Below are positions 28,960-43,400 of a stretch of DNA of 64,000 bases, one piece after another; within the stretch, counting starts at the first letter, position 1; each line of letters starts with the position of its first letter. This stretch comes from Saccoglossus kowalevskii. Taxonomy: Eukaryota > Hemichordata > Enteropneusta > Harrimaniidae. A model generated the notes under the pieces. That model was not told where the DNA came from. It searched no databases and saw nothing but the letters and a program-made list of their open reading frames with translations. Position numbers and translations under genes: made by a program. The stretch is from positions 232,918 through 296,917 of the forward strand of contig NW_003143794.1 of NCBI RefSeq assembly GCF_000003605.2, read 5' to 3'.

Positions 28960-29188
28960 CCAAAATAACTGCGGATTGAAATCTGTTCTTGTGTGGGTTC
29001 TACCTATTTTTCCAAGAAGTTCGACAACAAAGTCGATATCGTCAATCGACGCGATCGCTTCGTCTATCGTATACATGACAAGAGAGGCATGGTTCTCCAA
29101 TTGCTGGCTCTCGCGCATATCTTCCAGATCGTCGAATTCTTCAAAACCTGTAAACATATTCTTAAGCTCAATGTTGCTTTGGAAAAGT
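28960..29188 (-). CDS. Globin X-like globin, exon 2 (haem pocket: CD to FG region)
   Basis: Middle exon encoding residues 64 (part) to 140. The acceptor is TTTTCGCAG|A at 29189 after a long T tract. The first base completes an Arg codon split 2+1 with exon 1, that is the B12.2 intron of ancestral globins. The donor is TGG|GTGAGT at 28959, phase 0, giving intron G7.0. Visible globin landmarks, numbered on the spliced protein: LF(65-66) closing helix B, CD1 Phe76 in NMF, distal E7 His97 in QLENHASLVM, and proximal F8 His129 in GKIGRTHTR. The order and spacing (32 residues from E7 to F8) match neuroglobin and globin X. Both histidines are present, so O2 binding or a hexacoordinate resting haem is possible; the sequence alone does not say which. 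Confidence 0.95.
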
Positions 29189-31599
29189 CTGCGAAAACAA
29201 AAAAAATAACATTTGTAAATATTATTAACTATGCACGGCATACAACACTTACATCTACATTAACGTGTACCCACAGACAAAATGACACAGGAAATAAGGT
29301 CTAGGCCTAATGACGCATGTAGTTATTACAGTCACGAAAATGTTCCGACGAACTTAAATTGATGGTCTCTGGGGATAAATTTGACGCCAGCTACGGAAAA
29401 AATCTAAATACGCATTATCCAGGTTCCGGGTTTCTACTGGTCAACTGGGTTATAGAGAGAGAAAAAAACGCAATGGGCTGTTATGCATTCGAGAGAAGAT
29501 GTACATTTACTGTGATGAAAAAAAACGGATTACAGATCCGATAGTTTCGGATGAGGGAGCACATGTGAGAAATGGTTCAAATATCTCGCAGGAATTCACT
29601 GGCTTATTTACGTGTAGTGAGTGATGTAATACTAACACACTATGTACTACAAACAAATACATATAAAGTGGGTGCCTAACTTTTGTGAAGTCTTATTATA
29701 AAAACACAATTCTTGAAGACTTTGTTCTAAGAATACACTGTGCGATACGTCACATTTTACGTTCTATCACTTTCACTCAAAGAACAAATGTAAACATCTT
29801 GTTTTGTGTAGTCTGTCCAAAATATTAATTCAATCGGATTAACTGAAAAATATTTTACTATACAAATGATTCGTATACAAATCCAAAAAATACGTAACGA
29901 TCGGTTCGGAGTTCGCGTTACAGCGCTAGCACATCCAAGAAAGCCGAATAGTATTACAAGTTTTAAAGAACAAGCATCATCTCCGGGTGTGAGCTATGAA
30001 CATTTTGTTTTTGTTACGGAACTGCATTACTGCGCCCCCATCGTCAAGCCTGCGATGTATGATGCACTACCTGATTGCTAACGTGTCAGTAGGGTTTGTT
30101 ATAATGTACAAGAGAGCCCCCTAGAGGTGAGTCCGGTAGTTGAAGGGCATAGTTATAAATTGACCGTCGTAGTGGAGTGCATTTTAATTCAGAGAAAAGC
30201 CGAAACGCGTTTTTAACCCAATTTGTCATGCTTTTGTACTTTTAGAGGTTATTTGGCAGTGAGTAGATAGATTGGATCTGACAATGATAATAGTAACGAT
30301 ATGTCGGTCTCCATCATCTCAACGTTTCCATCTAATGACACTCATAATTTGGGATAAAGCGGTGACTGCGATCCAAATTGAACATTAAATGGAACACTGA
30401 CATCACGTATGTCATTTGCCTTATAGATAAACGCACAATGTAAAATAATTACGTCGACATTTTACGTAAAAATTTGTAATTCGTCATTTAATGAACTAAA
30501 ATTAAAACATCTGAAATAATTATTGCTAACGCTCGTAGCCGTTATGATTCTAGTCAGAACTGTTACCAATTTGCAATGGCGACTAAGTGTTTTTCTTCAT
30601 ATTAATATAAATGTACACTTTAAGAAAGACGAGCCAAACAACTTAGGCTAATCGGTAGCGGCCTTTTTCTTGTTTCTCGTTCGTTGGGAGGGACGTGCAT
30701 TTTATACGTGTGCATCTAAAAAATAGCGGAATTCATATAAATTATACGTTTGTTTTTGTTCTGTTTTAATGAAGGGAATATAGTTATAGTGCTAAAGTGT
30801 CAATGTACTATTACACGATGTTGTACTATGTAATACAATATTTATGTTTATTAAGGATATACGTCTCATTGTAATTAATTTTCAATTCCCAGTATGTCGA
30901 TATATTTCTGACAAGATGGATAAATTATTAATGCCACATTCTTGAAAAATAGGAAACGTGTCGTGAGGGTAATTTATCTGTCTATTTCACATTGCAGACC
31001 TTTTAAAATATTAAAAAAATGGCACCTAATGTAAATTGCGTTAATCGCTGATATGCAAATGGCCTTAACATTCACATTCATGTGCATAAGGTCATTTATA
31101 ATAGTTTCTCTTTGCGTACACGACAAGACCTTTGTCATCAACAATAATTTGTAACATACGTGCTTTGCTCTAAGTGGCAATAATGATTGATGCGAAACTG
31201 TGAACATATGCATGTAATTGAATTTCACAATGTATTCAAATTAGGGCCTATTTCCGTTGTTTACGGCGCACATGTCGGGAAATGCTGAGTTTAAATATGC
31301 GATGATGATGTTGCATCGGTAACACTCAATGAGAAGTGATATAATTAATATTACTATGAATTACGAATATATCATTATTTTGTTGTGATTCTATGGCGTA
31401 CTGTCGGTGATATTTATGGATATCGTCAATGTATATGCAGGCAGACTAACAATAAATCCTTGGAGTCAAACATTATCAAGAGTCAGATGGTCGCCCCTGA
31501 AATTCAGAAATATGTGCGTTTCAAGTTAACATACGTGGCATATTTAAAACAACTTGCCTTATAAGTTGATGATGGATGAGAAAAGGCTATATGAACCTG

Positions 31600-32070
31600 A
31601 AGGTGGGCAGTCAAAAAGTCCAGTGTTTGAAAGTGAGTGAGCACATCCTGTCCCCCATGTGGCTTCCCGATCTAACGATGTGAGTCATGATCAAATAGTT
31701 CATAGAGCACTGTGACAGCAGATCTGTCTTTGGCTGGTCTTCACATTGCATTTGTAGCCTGTCATACTTTTCAAATGATGTCATAGTTATGAAACTTAAA
31801 TAGGCTTAGCATTTTTTTTCTCTTCTGGTAGAAAGTGCAAAGATTATGCGAGTCAAAATCAAGACAAAGATCTATGTACGAAAGCATTTAATTGTTTGGA
31901 TTTTCAGGATATTCAATTTCGGTTGAATTTATCTCTTGTAATCACTAATTTTAGGAATATTGATGGCCCATCCAAATCTCTGAATGTGTAATTGTAAGGT
32001 ATGGTGGCCTTCATGGTATTCTAACTAGCCTAATTTTGCTTCATGCGAATAACAAAATACAACAGTAATT
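31600..32070 (+). repeat. Dispersed repeat family, copy B
   Basis: Same block order as at 16980-17580: GTGTTTGAAAG and GTGAGTGAGCACAT near 31622, GAGTCATGATCAAATAGTT near 31681, and TTTTGCTTCATGCGAATAAC near 32034. It is shorter than copy A and diverged. It lies in globin intron 1. Confidence 0.6.
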
Positions 32071-35000
32071 ATTGGGGAGCCTAACACAGTTGAAATTCAA
32101 TACATTATTCTAAAATAGAATAATTGATATGCGGTGATAACTATACAGCATCAGAATATACAGTAGTGTCGCCCATATTGGTTAATCATTTATCGTGTGA
32201 TGAAACCAAGTTTCTTGTCAAGAGAAAGTCAACACATTCGCCAATCAATCTTGAAGTTTCGCTTTCCTGGGAACAACGCAAACGGGTTTTATAATTTTAC
32301 CGCACATGTCTTCAACTCCATGAATGAGAAATATGAATACTAATCAGTCAATCTGTTCTCATCGATCAGAATATAGATTATATGCGGTGATACACGGAGA
32401 CAAATATCGAATACACAAGAACGTCTCTCCAAAATGAAATTACAGATTGATTCTCTATAATTTCTTTTTATCGAGTTAGACCCCTTCTGTTTATGTCATA
32501 TGCGAGACATCGTCAAAGGTGTTTTTATTGTTGGAAAGCAAACAAATTATATTGATGAGACTAGCCGTTGTCAAGAACAAATGCGATTATAAGACGAAGG
32601 TATTTGCTATATGAATAATGGTAGTTCTAACGTTAGGTTTCAGTTCATTATAGTTTAGATCAAGTATTCGATATCATTTACAATATACGATATGTTATTG
32701 GGTTTCCTTGTTAGTCAATGTAAACAGTGCATGGTAGATATGGGTTCAGTTCTATTAACACTAAACCAATACATACAAGGATTGGATATGTTCCGATTTT
32801 GACGATAATTAATTGACTCGCGGTGATTTTACAATATGCAAATAACTGCCTCTAAGGAAAATAACATTGCGCCTAGTTGGTAACTGGTGCCGAAATCGTT
32901 TTTTTGCCAGGATTGTGTTTCATCATTATCCACTCTTTCGAGTTTGTATATACACTAAACAAAATTGTCTTATTCGTGTAATGTAATAAATTTTCTTTGA
33001 GACAAATATTTTATTTTCTTGCTTTCGATTTAATAGCATGATTAGTCGTAATTTTGTGGTTGAATATTCTTTACAGACATAGCAATGGAAATAAATTAAT
33101 ATTCATTTTGGGGCAGGTGTGGCAAACTTCCTTTCGAAAAGTTAATTAGATAAACCCTTCACAATCAGTTGTTAATAAATTTACAATCCTATATATATTG
33201 ATTAAATATATTATATGAGACTAATTACGGTAAGAACATTATCATCTTTCACTACTTTGACTTGAATGGTCGGATTATTACGACGAAATCTACTTTGAAG
33301 TGTGTGTATTTTCCGAATGCATTCGCTGTGCGCGTGGAAATTAGTCACATGTGCATAGACGTCTTTCATTCAAACATGTTTGTTTTTGTTGAATATGTTA
33401 CAAGATAATCTCAGAAAAGCATGGACTCAATACAAATTGTGTGATTTCGACATACGTGTGATCATGATTATTTGTTATGCCCAGATTGTTACATAAATGG
33501 AGGTACATGTACCACATGAACAAACGATAACGCGTTTTGAAACACCTTGAATCCTTTGTAGACTTTGAGGTCCACATATTTGTTCTCTTATCGTAATGTG
33601 ATTATGTGTGTTTTAAAAAGTCTGTCATTAGTGTGTTGCTTTCTCAATTGATTTGTGTTCTCGGATGGGCGTGTGGTCGGCATTTGCTGATTACGAATTG
33701 CAATTTCGATTGCATGCATATTGTTTTTGCTTTTTACCAAAACGTGTCAGTGATTATGATCTAATACGAGTGGTATTCATTAGTACGTGGTTATTCTTAT
33801 GTTACGAACATTGATCTAATTACATTAACATCGGGAACTTACGTCATTGACCAAACGTTAATATATTCTATATATTAAAGAGACCTTGGTAATATGAAAC
33901 TTTTATTAGATTCAGAATAAAATCACCGACGATTTCTCGTATCAATATTTGCTCTAAGACCTCACGACCAGAGATAAAACATTGTGTTATTCCGGTTTCA
34001 TGAAAACTGCATCGCACAACTAAGTACTCTGTATTGTAAGAGTGGGTAACTCTAAGGCTAATCAACAATCATAATTGATAATAATGTTCACACCCACTTT
34101 CGCTAAAAAATATGCATAAATGATAAACAAAAATCGGTTTTCATTATATATATATATATGTATGGCAGCATAATTGTTCTGATGTCCGCATATTATTAAA
34201 ACTACATATTCATCTGTTTCGATTATGTCCAATCGGTGGCATTACGAGCAGAATACTGTACTGTTGTTAGTGTGGTCATGGCAACAACTCCATAATACAC
34301 TAAGCAGGTCGTTACTCGTAATGTCTTACCTCACATCATGCGGCATCTGACAGTTATTAAATATACTGTGAACGGGGATTTAATGATATTAACCAATTTA
34401 AATGCTTTGAAGGACACACATTTAATTCAATGTTGCACGCGAAATGTTTATTCAACCGCAAATGATGTCATTGAGAACACTAATGTGTGCATGTTAATAG
34501 TCTATGACGAAGCATATGCAATATAGAAAAAGCTTCTTCCCTGTATATCTTCTATACAATAAGTTGATGTGCGTAGAATATGTATTCGGGTTATATGAAT
34601 TACACAGGTGCACTAGTTCGCGGCGAACAAAGCATTGCGTGCATTGTACACGTTTGTGTTGCTATAGAGATTAAACAGTAACTCATATAATAGCATTTTC
34701 TCTACAGAATACATAAGTTGTTAATCACGTGCCCAGATTTAGACCCTTTGGATTATGGTCTATCAAACACGTGATTCGTGTGAGGTGGTCAACAAGAAAT
34801 TAATCTGCCGTTGTTTTATGTTCTAACTAGCGTTACACCAGACACGCATGCGTGTTGCGATCTTCAACAGATAAATCAGTTTACAAATACGAAATTGAGA
34901 ATATTTTGTGCCGGTATGGTCCGTCGTTCACTGCGAACAAGACACCATGACGATGTGAAATAATGCCATGATATAATATAATATGAAATTGGGTTGATGC

Positions 35001-36425
35001 AATAATTGACATGTCAGCCTATTCGGGTCGGGCCTCATTACCTTATTAGGCGCGTATCGACGCTGGTAATTATAATAACCTTGCAAATCCGTAAAGAATA
35101 TTCTCAATACTTCATCATCTGAAACATTTGCATTGGCTATCAGGAATCCATCCACCATATTCCCTATTACCGCACAAATTCAATATGGTCGGGATTTGAT
35201 GTATATTAATGAGTTCAATGGACAAAAATACTAAGTAGAAATCATATCATATATTTTATTTGAGAATTTGAAATCGTCCCTTTATCATTGTTACCTAAGG
35301 CAAAATCACAACTCGTTGATGAATAAATGATATACATCTTTCAAGGTAGATGATATCGCATGGGTGACTTCATATTATCAGATGTATTTATTATGAACCT
35401 TACAGCGTTTATGTGTTGTTGGCGCGTAGCGAGTGGGAAAGTCAATCACGAGCAGGGACGCGAAGCGAACATAAAAAATGTACTACACAGGACTCGCACC
35501 TACCCGGCTCTTATCAGTTGTTTTTGTTTTTTCAAACAGAATCATGGAAAGCCATAGCTGTTCTTAGTGTATTATCACAACGCGTCACCGCGCTTGTTTT
35601 GTTTTTTTTCCATTCGGTGCGCGCAAACAGCATAAACAAATGAAAATCACTTCACGGGATAAATGCTTTTGACATTGTGGAGTCACAAATTTGATATCCT
35701 GTTTATCCAATGTGTCCACTACACGGCCTAATAAACGCACAAACTAACATACAAAGCTGTTTTGTACGCGTACTCTAGACTCCTGGAAGGTCTGCCTAAT
35801 TCACATAAACGATCGCCGTACACGAACGCCATTTACAAGTACTCGTTTGACGATCACATACAAATGTCAATCATTTTAAAGTTAAACAATTATCATAATC
35901 ATATTCCTTACATACTCTAGTAGTTATATTTCCGCTATATTACTATTAACAAAACTATAGATCTTAAATTCGATAAATAACGGGGACTGTGCCATACATG
36001 GCTTATTTTTATGCGATATGTTTATTAATATGTTTATTTTTGGCACCATCAATGTCAATGAATACTGTAAAACGTCGGCATGGGTTTAAACTACCCATGT
36101 GTGTTAAGTAACTAAACATTCCCGGGGAAACATGTCTGTTGTCTAAGTTCTTATCTGATGCTGCCGCTCATATTGGTAACTCAATTCTTCCAATGGAATG
36201 ATCATCCCGCAAGAGCATTCAAAGCTGTCTCTCCGCTATTATGACATTTCACTGGAATAATTGGACTTTGGTCGGATTTGTGAGCGCTTTGGATAATATC
36301 TTATCGAGGCCACGAGTTGTATTAAACTCAATGAGACTTGGTTTCATGTATGAACGCAAAGCAGAAATGATGCCGAAGTGTTCTTTACAATAACTTGTAC
36401 GTTGAATACTGGTACAGGCGGAAAG

Positions 36426-36449
36426 AGTGAGTGAGTGAGAGAGAGAGAA
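36426..36449 (+). repeat. GAGT/GA simple repeat
   Basis: Short run of GAGT units passing into GA dinucleotides, inside globin intron 1. Confidence 0.9.
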
Positions 36450-37918
36450 TGAACGTTATTTATTGTAAATTGCTCGGAGAAAAAGCCAATTTAAAAGCGG
36501 ATATTCGGCTGATATGTCCTGCAAATCGTTTCACCTTGTTCAATATTTGAGCGTGGTTTTCTAGAAAATAGCTGATTTTAACCAGTAGCGTTCAAACTGC
36601 TAACTTAATATGTTAATAATCGATTTAGACATAATATATACGATACCGACATTACGTAGCAGTTAGTATACTAGCTTATTTTTTTATCTGCTTCACAACA
36701 ATCTCAATTATACTTCGTGATAGTTATATGTGGATCGATATGCCTCCAGCATTTGTCAAGAAACAAAATGTCAACACAAAGTGGTTTGTTTGTTCAGTAT
36801 TTTTTTTTTAAATTCTAAAGTAACTGAAATAAACGACAAACCAAGTAGACGAACTCTTTTTTTCCGCCAATTGTCGCAATTATTGGCATTTTGGTCTCAG
36901 TCAAATTTAAATAAACATCCAATGTGTTTCGCGTTCACTGTCTTTGGCATCGTCGTTGGGCATATTTCCAAATTCCAAAATGCAATCATTGAGTAATTTG
37001 ATATTATACGCTGAGCTCAATTGTTCTCAATTCATAAATATGAATTATGTCGTTATACTAGATTGACCTATTGTAAGCCATAATATCCTTAGTTTGTACA
37101 TTTTACATCCTTCCGATTACAAATTGTTTTTTATCTCCATCGCACGATGTAGCTATTGACTTAATTGGTGTCAACGAACTACCACTCTTGTACTCTGTAT
37201 GATAGGGATTACAAATTGACGGCGAAAAATGTTTAGCCTTAACTCAATAGTGAGATTCAATATATCTGTAAAATCATTTCATAGGGCAGAGTAATTTGTC
37301 AGAAATATTCTCTTTATCAACTACCAGTCGAATTTATGTAAAATTGATGTGTGATCTGAAAAAAATAAAGCAATATCATGTGATGATAGCGAAATAGCCT
37401 CAGAAGACCTTTAGTTTTCAGACGTAGACTATGAAACTTTTGTTTATGACTCAGACGTAAAGCAAAATGTGCTTTTTTTTTCGATATTACATGATAGATA
37501 TATGGTAATAGATAATGTTTTTGTCTTTTAAGTTTGTTTGCACCTTTGTTTGTTTATAATTATACGTATTATTCAATATTTTCAACTCAGCTCTGCTCAT
37601 GGAATATGATTGGTGATTTCCATTTGGTGAGATTTTACGTCTGATTTCTTCAAATACCCATTCACGCGAAAAGGTGTTGCAGTCAACACCAATAAATGGT
37701 TTGTTATGTCGTATGCTTCGCCAACGACAGTTTAAAAGGTGTAACCAAATATGCCTGAGAATTTAAATCAAAATTGGTCTCTGTGGACGAGAAATAACCA
37801 GTTGTCGTCTGCTGAAGTAAGCGTTCCGGATGTTATAATTTGCATATGACGTTGCGGGCCCGGTTTGCGCAAGCCCGTCGAGTAACTGTAGGTCCACATT
37901 CATTACACGCTATTTCGA

Positions 37919-37992
37919 GCCGTCTTTAGAGTGGTCGAGTGCAGTATGTGTTGCTTACAGCAGCGAGACGTGGGTTCGACTCTGCCGTGTTG
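37919..37992 (+). repeat. tRNA-like sequence, probably SINE head or tRNA pseudogene
   Basis: It has an A-box-like TAGAGTGGTCGAGTG at about 37927 and, some 35 bp on, a B-box-like GGGTTCGACTC at 37972-37982. This order and spacing resemble an RNA polymerase III internal promoter. The T-arm stem does not pair well (two mismatches in five) and no acceptor stem is evident, so a functional tRNA is unlikely. A GC-rich hairpin (CGGGCC.. AAGCCCG) lies about 50 bp upstream. Confidence 0.4.
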
Positions 37993-40409
37993 TTTATGTT
38001 CGTAAAATGTAATCTGTACTTAAATTAATAGCAGAGATCACATGCCAACTAAACACTAATGGTCAACCTTCATATATTATGAAAAATAATGTGGCAATAA
38101 AATATTTTTGTGTCATATGACTTGTTTTGTTTCTTCGTTCTTGTTTTTTCTAGAAAGTCATCAAAGAAAGACTCGTTCACAGACTTTCATCATAGTATCA
38201 TGCTGGTCGTTGAGGGTATCACCTTCCTAACTATGTGAGTGAGGTATTGAAATTGCATTACAAACTCAGAACAGGAAGAATATGCATTCAAGAAACTGTT
38301 GAGCTTTGGCTGATAACCGGAATAGTTACACATACTCAGGTCGCTCACCGGTTATCTGAGTTACGTGCACGCCAGCACGATCCTGTCATCGTAGTATTGG
38401 GATTACCTTATTGTATGAGTTTACATGTGTGTTTACGTGAGATATGATCGTATTGCATGATGGGGTGGAATGTGGAAAACATTTGATTTGACCTGTTGTC
38501 ATGATTTCAAAGCCTCGGCAAAAAAAAAAGCAATCACATCAGGGGAATTAATAAATCACGTTGAATTGCTCAGATAATGGGGTGTAACAGAAATGTCACC
38601 AATATACTGGTCTCCTGTGTTTATGCTATATTGCTTCACTTTTAGTGAGTATCATGTACCAAAAAAAAAAGGTCGTGAACCTTTCTCGCGCAAAATCTAA
38701 TATTGCGTCAGGTGTTCTTATAATCTCAAGATACGTAACATTGCTTTGACATTTAACGACATTTGGAGAAGAGCAATCCAATCAAGGTATCATGCATACA
38801 GAATGTGGTTACGTAATCAGATCTTTAAAAGATCAACCAGACTTAATCTTATGACTGAATGGATGATTACCAAATAACGCGGCTTAACATTAAGACCGTA
38901 AGTGAAATATGGTTTGTTAATTATAGTGCCATTTTAACGGGAAGCTTCGATAATATAATCACTGGAAGAATGATTATGCAGACTGTAGATCGTTGGTTTG
39001 TTTAATGTGACACTATCACCCCGTGTGATGATTTGTTTATGCACACAAAAACAAAAACATATGGTGTTCACTACAAGTGCACCTTGTTCTCTTGTGACAA
39101 TATTTCATATATAATTTATGCCACACAATCGAGCCTGCTAAATATTTGATACTTCTAGCGTTATTGTCAGAGAATATGTATACGTACTATATATATGTAT
39201 AGCAAAAATCTAGGCTATAATATTGAAATTTCAAATTTCAATTGAAGAACGGGAACGGAAATAATACCCATTTTAAAACATTTAACACGTTCCACTTAAA
39301 GTTTCAAAACGCTGAATGCGGATGTCAAAACAGGACATCAAAATAAAATGACATATGTTTTGGCTAGAGTGCTTCACGCAGCTATAAATTATCATTTCCA
39401 ATTAAAGAACCGTTTGTGAATTATGCAGTAAATAATAAATCATATTAGCACAGAATGTTAACTAATGTTTTGCAGCTGAATTCAACCTGTGTCTGGGGAT
39501 TGAGCTGGGCGTGAGCGAAATATGATAGCATGATGCAAACAATATATAAGTAGTTAGGGCTTTTATATATATATTAACGTCACGTTTTGGAACTGTTTCC
39601 ATTATCTGATCAGTTTCTCTCAGTGCTATAACAAACTAAAATAACATTGACGGCATGTGCTAATGGTGAACCGATAAAGCAAATAAAGGGGAAAATAGTT
39701 CGTGTGAACGTTTATCTTTGTGTTAGATTAGGCTTTAATATCATTTATAGATTTTCTGGATTTGCTCACTGCCATCACTACTCAAGGCTGTGCCAATGAT
39801 GTAAACACATTACCAAGCTGCAGAGCAGGTTGTAACATTTTTGCTTGGGGGTAAGTCGTGTCTCAGACACTTAACAGTATGTCAACATGAGGTGTACACG
39901 TGGTCTCAGTATGACGTCGTCGTGGCGATTTCAATGGCATTGTAAAGTGTAGATTTCATTTAGTGATATCATTTCGTACATAACTTAGCCATTTTTTAAT
40001 ATAATGATTGGTCTGCTATTTTTACATCGATTTATATTATATGTTTTAATTGAGTGATGTACTTGATATAGTGAGTAGATACAGTGTTGGAGTATCCCTA
40101 AGTACTTATATTTCGGTTGATGTCATTAAAGTATGTTTTACGTTAATATTAAAAAGGCATTATAATTGTGTTCTAGTAACAGCGAGGAACATGAGCATAA
40201 TTTACAAGTCTTAAATGGTTAAAAGTGAGAATATGTTGTCGGTCATTTGTTTTTTGTTCTTGTGCATGTACATTTCCACATGTGACTTGTTCTAAGATCT
40301 ACAGTTGGGAATGTAAATTCAACTTTCATAAATGTATTTGTTTGATATGATGAAGCAAGTATTTCAAGAGGTTTTGAATATTGCCAGAAAACTTCTCCAG
40401 AAGAAACAT

Positions 40410-40447
40410 TACAACAACAACAACAACAACGACGACAACGACAACGC
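40410..40447 (+). repeat. AAC/GAC trinucleotide run
   Basis: About 12 triplets, first AAC then GAC/AAC. It falls inside two overlapping short frames, producing Asn/Asp or Cys runs. There is no sign that either frame is a gene. Confidence 0.9.
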
Positions 40448-43400
40448 CGACAGACAAGTCCCGCTATACAACACCACACTCTTCATTAGCATTGATGACA
40501 ATGTCAAAATACATAAACTAGGTAGAATGATTCTCCATTTCGTAAGTTAAATATAGCATGTATACGGATTGTAACAATATATTCTGAAATTTCCAAAAAC
40601 AAAGATTGGGGTCAGTGATATTTTTACACAAGTCTTTGATTTCACCAAGTTGTAAACAATATGTGTTTCGGAATATCGTATACATGAGAGAGATGCCGGT
40701 GGTCATTTTCGTTTTCATCATTTTCTACCCTACTTTAGAACATTCTCGCTATGCCTCCATCATTCACAACCAAGGACAATATGGCGCGCTCGTTGCATAA
40801 GGACGTTACTAATACTGTGTGTTTTGCTATTCGTCTTGGTGGAAGCGCTTTCGACTTTCAGGCGATGCACACGCATTATGGTGCAAGGCATCAACACTAA
40901 CAGTTGCTGCAAACACAACAAACAATCCTGCTTCCTCGTCATGCGTGCATGACAAACGTTAATTCAGTTCGAACGTATAAGAAATCGCCCAAGCTTATAC
41001 CTAGTTATATATCAAATTTGTCTGAACATCATGATTATTATGCGCAACAACACACAACGCAGACTAGAACTGTTAAATATATCTTTTCTCGGTGCTAGTT
41101 ACAATGTTGGAAGATATTTGCTATGTTTTTGTCGCCTGTTCTATATTCATGGATATCGCAGTCAATTAAGTTTGAAACTCGATCCTACGACTACTAAATA
41201 ATGAATACTATATACATGTATATATATATATATACTAAATAACTTGGAATTTTGTTTCTCACTTGGTTAGCTAGAATGCTGCTGGGAATATAACTGTCAA
41301 CGGATTTGATTCAGTTGGGTATTTCAGTTACAGTAGAATAATCAACTGAAAATATTATTTTTATTCAAATTACGAGATCCAACTTTCTGCTCGTGTAAAT
41401 TACTAGTATATATGAAGATATTTGAAAACCTAATAATAAATGTACAAGTTTCCATAGCAACACTGCATAATAAATATGGTCAGTGGGTGGAAATGTGTAG
41501 CTTTCAAAGTAATAGTGTAATAAGAAGAACATAAGGTTTAAAAGAAACACGGTCGCTTGAGAAAAAAAATGTTCTCTTTGTTATTTATTTTACTGGGAGC
41601 CAACCTAACGTTACACGATATCTAATAATAAAAAAGTGTAGACGCATTTCTTTCTCCCGAGGGTATATAGCACAGTATTCACTAACTTTCAATCGCAAGA
41701 TTAATTTTTCTCCTCCCACATCTATTAGAAAAAAAACGTTCGGAAATTACTTTTTTGTGAGATTGAAATGTCTAATTTCACTAATTTCCAATAAATGCCT
41801 AGTTGCCACGATTTGGATTTTAATTATAATATATATATATATATATGTTTCACATTTGTCAAATTATATCTGAGTTTGTATAATTGCTTTTACACTGTAC
41901 TCGCTCGGCATGTTCGTTTGGGCTTGATCACATGACCTAGTTCAAGTCGGCATTCGATGACCTTCTACAGATGAGCAGATTTACGTTTTTTGTATTTAAG
42001 AGGATTAATTGCTGGTCTGGAAATATTATCGTGTTCACATGTTGTTGTTTTTTATATTTGTTCATTTTCGGTAACATAAGAGAAAAAAGAACGCTGGCGC
42101 CTAATTATGTCGGTGTTTAAGCCTCTTGTAAATGAGTCTCTGCGTATCTATTATGTACTACTACAGATGCGAACCCATTACGCTAAAATGACGGGTCTGA
42201 AATATGATTTAATCTCTTAGGAGAGGCAGCACCGGTGATCATTCCCGTAAGTGTATTGGCGTCGTAACCTGAATTATTACTGCTACTGTCAACTGTATTT
42301 ACATTTATTATATTGTCAAGTATTCGCAATATGTGTCGAATGTACAGGGAGTCTAAGCTAGTATATTGACTTATATATACCAGGCACAACTTAGTTCCCA
42401 CTGTTTCATAGACACGCTACTTCTCCCAAATATTTATACTGTGCCAGTATGAGTGTTCATCTCTTTTTATTTTACAGTCACTCCCGCCAGACATATCTAA
42501 GATCAATTCGCGTTGGATCGGGTTAGCCAGAATTGCACATACCACTTCATCAATACAACTGCCAACGACGCAATGAATGCTATAAAGCAAACATTTCTGG
42601 CTATCACAAGACTCATTATATTATATTCAAAACTGAACGCAACAAAGTGAAAAATACAATTTCATTTTTCTTTCGCGACATAGTATATGTAGACAACCCG
42701 CTAAGAATACTGATTGTCCCTTTTTTGTAATTGTTAAACTCACTCATGCGTTCACAATATTAAAGACGCCATGATTTTAGTCGTAGTGGATAAAATATTA
42801 TACACTGTTTATAATAATGCCTTTTATGCCGTCTTCTCCGATCCTTTCTTAATTATAATGTCACCCGTGATATATGCATGATTGTTGTCACGGTTACTAA
42901 AGAGAGGTTCATTTCTTATAGATGTTACGTCTACATACATATATTAGCTGTTATCGATAAGAAAATTATAAATGCCATTCATCTTCTAAATTATTCATGG
43001 TACAGGATTGGGCAACGGCACTATTAATACCGTACCTAATGTCAAATTACTAAATATATTTATATTTCTTGCATATCAATGTGTATGTAGATGAACGCTG
43101 CAATACTATATATGGCGAGTGATTAAACATGACATTCATTTCACTTTCTAACTTATTGTGTCAATTTCCTATCGCGCACAAACTGTTCAATATTTCAAAA
43201 GTCGGAATGGCATTGGATCCGAGAAGTTGCCGTGGAAACAAAATATGATGTTCCAATAAATGTGTTTAATTTCCTGTAACAGTCATTCGCCAAATTTGAA
43301 TGACATTCTTTGTGACGTTTTGTGAATTAGAGTAGGTACTGTAATCTTATATATTTCATCGGAACGTAAATGCCCTTCAACTGTTTCAACAAATCCCAAT

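Noticed and set aside
28946-29304. Plus-strand frames over globin exon 2
   Set aside because: They are antisense shadows of the minus-strand globin exon, which has the conserved haem-pocket residues and splice sites.
35460-35520. B-box-like GGTGCGAGTCC on the minus strand
   Set aside because: No A box at a suitable distance and no foldable arms; probably chance.
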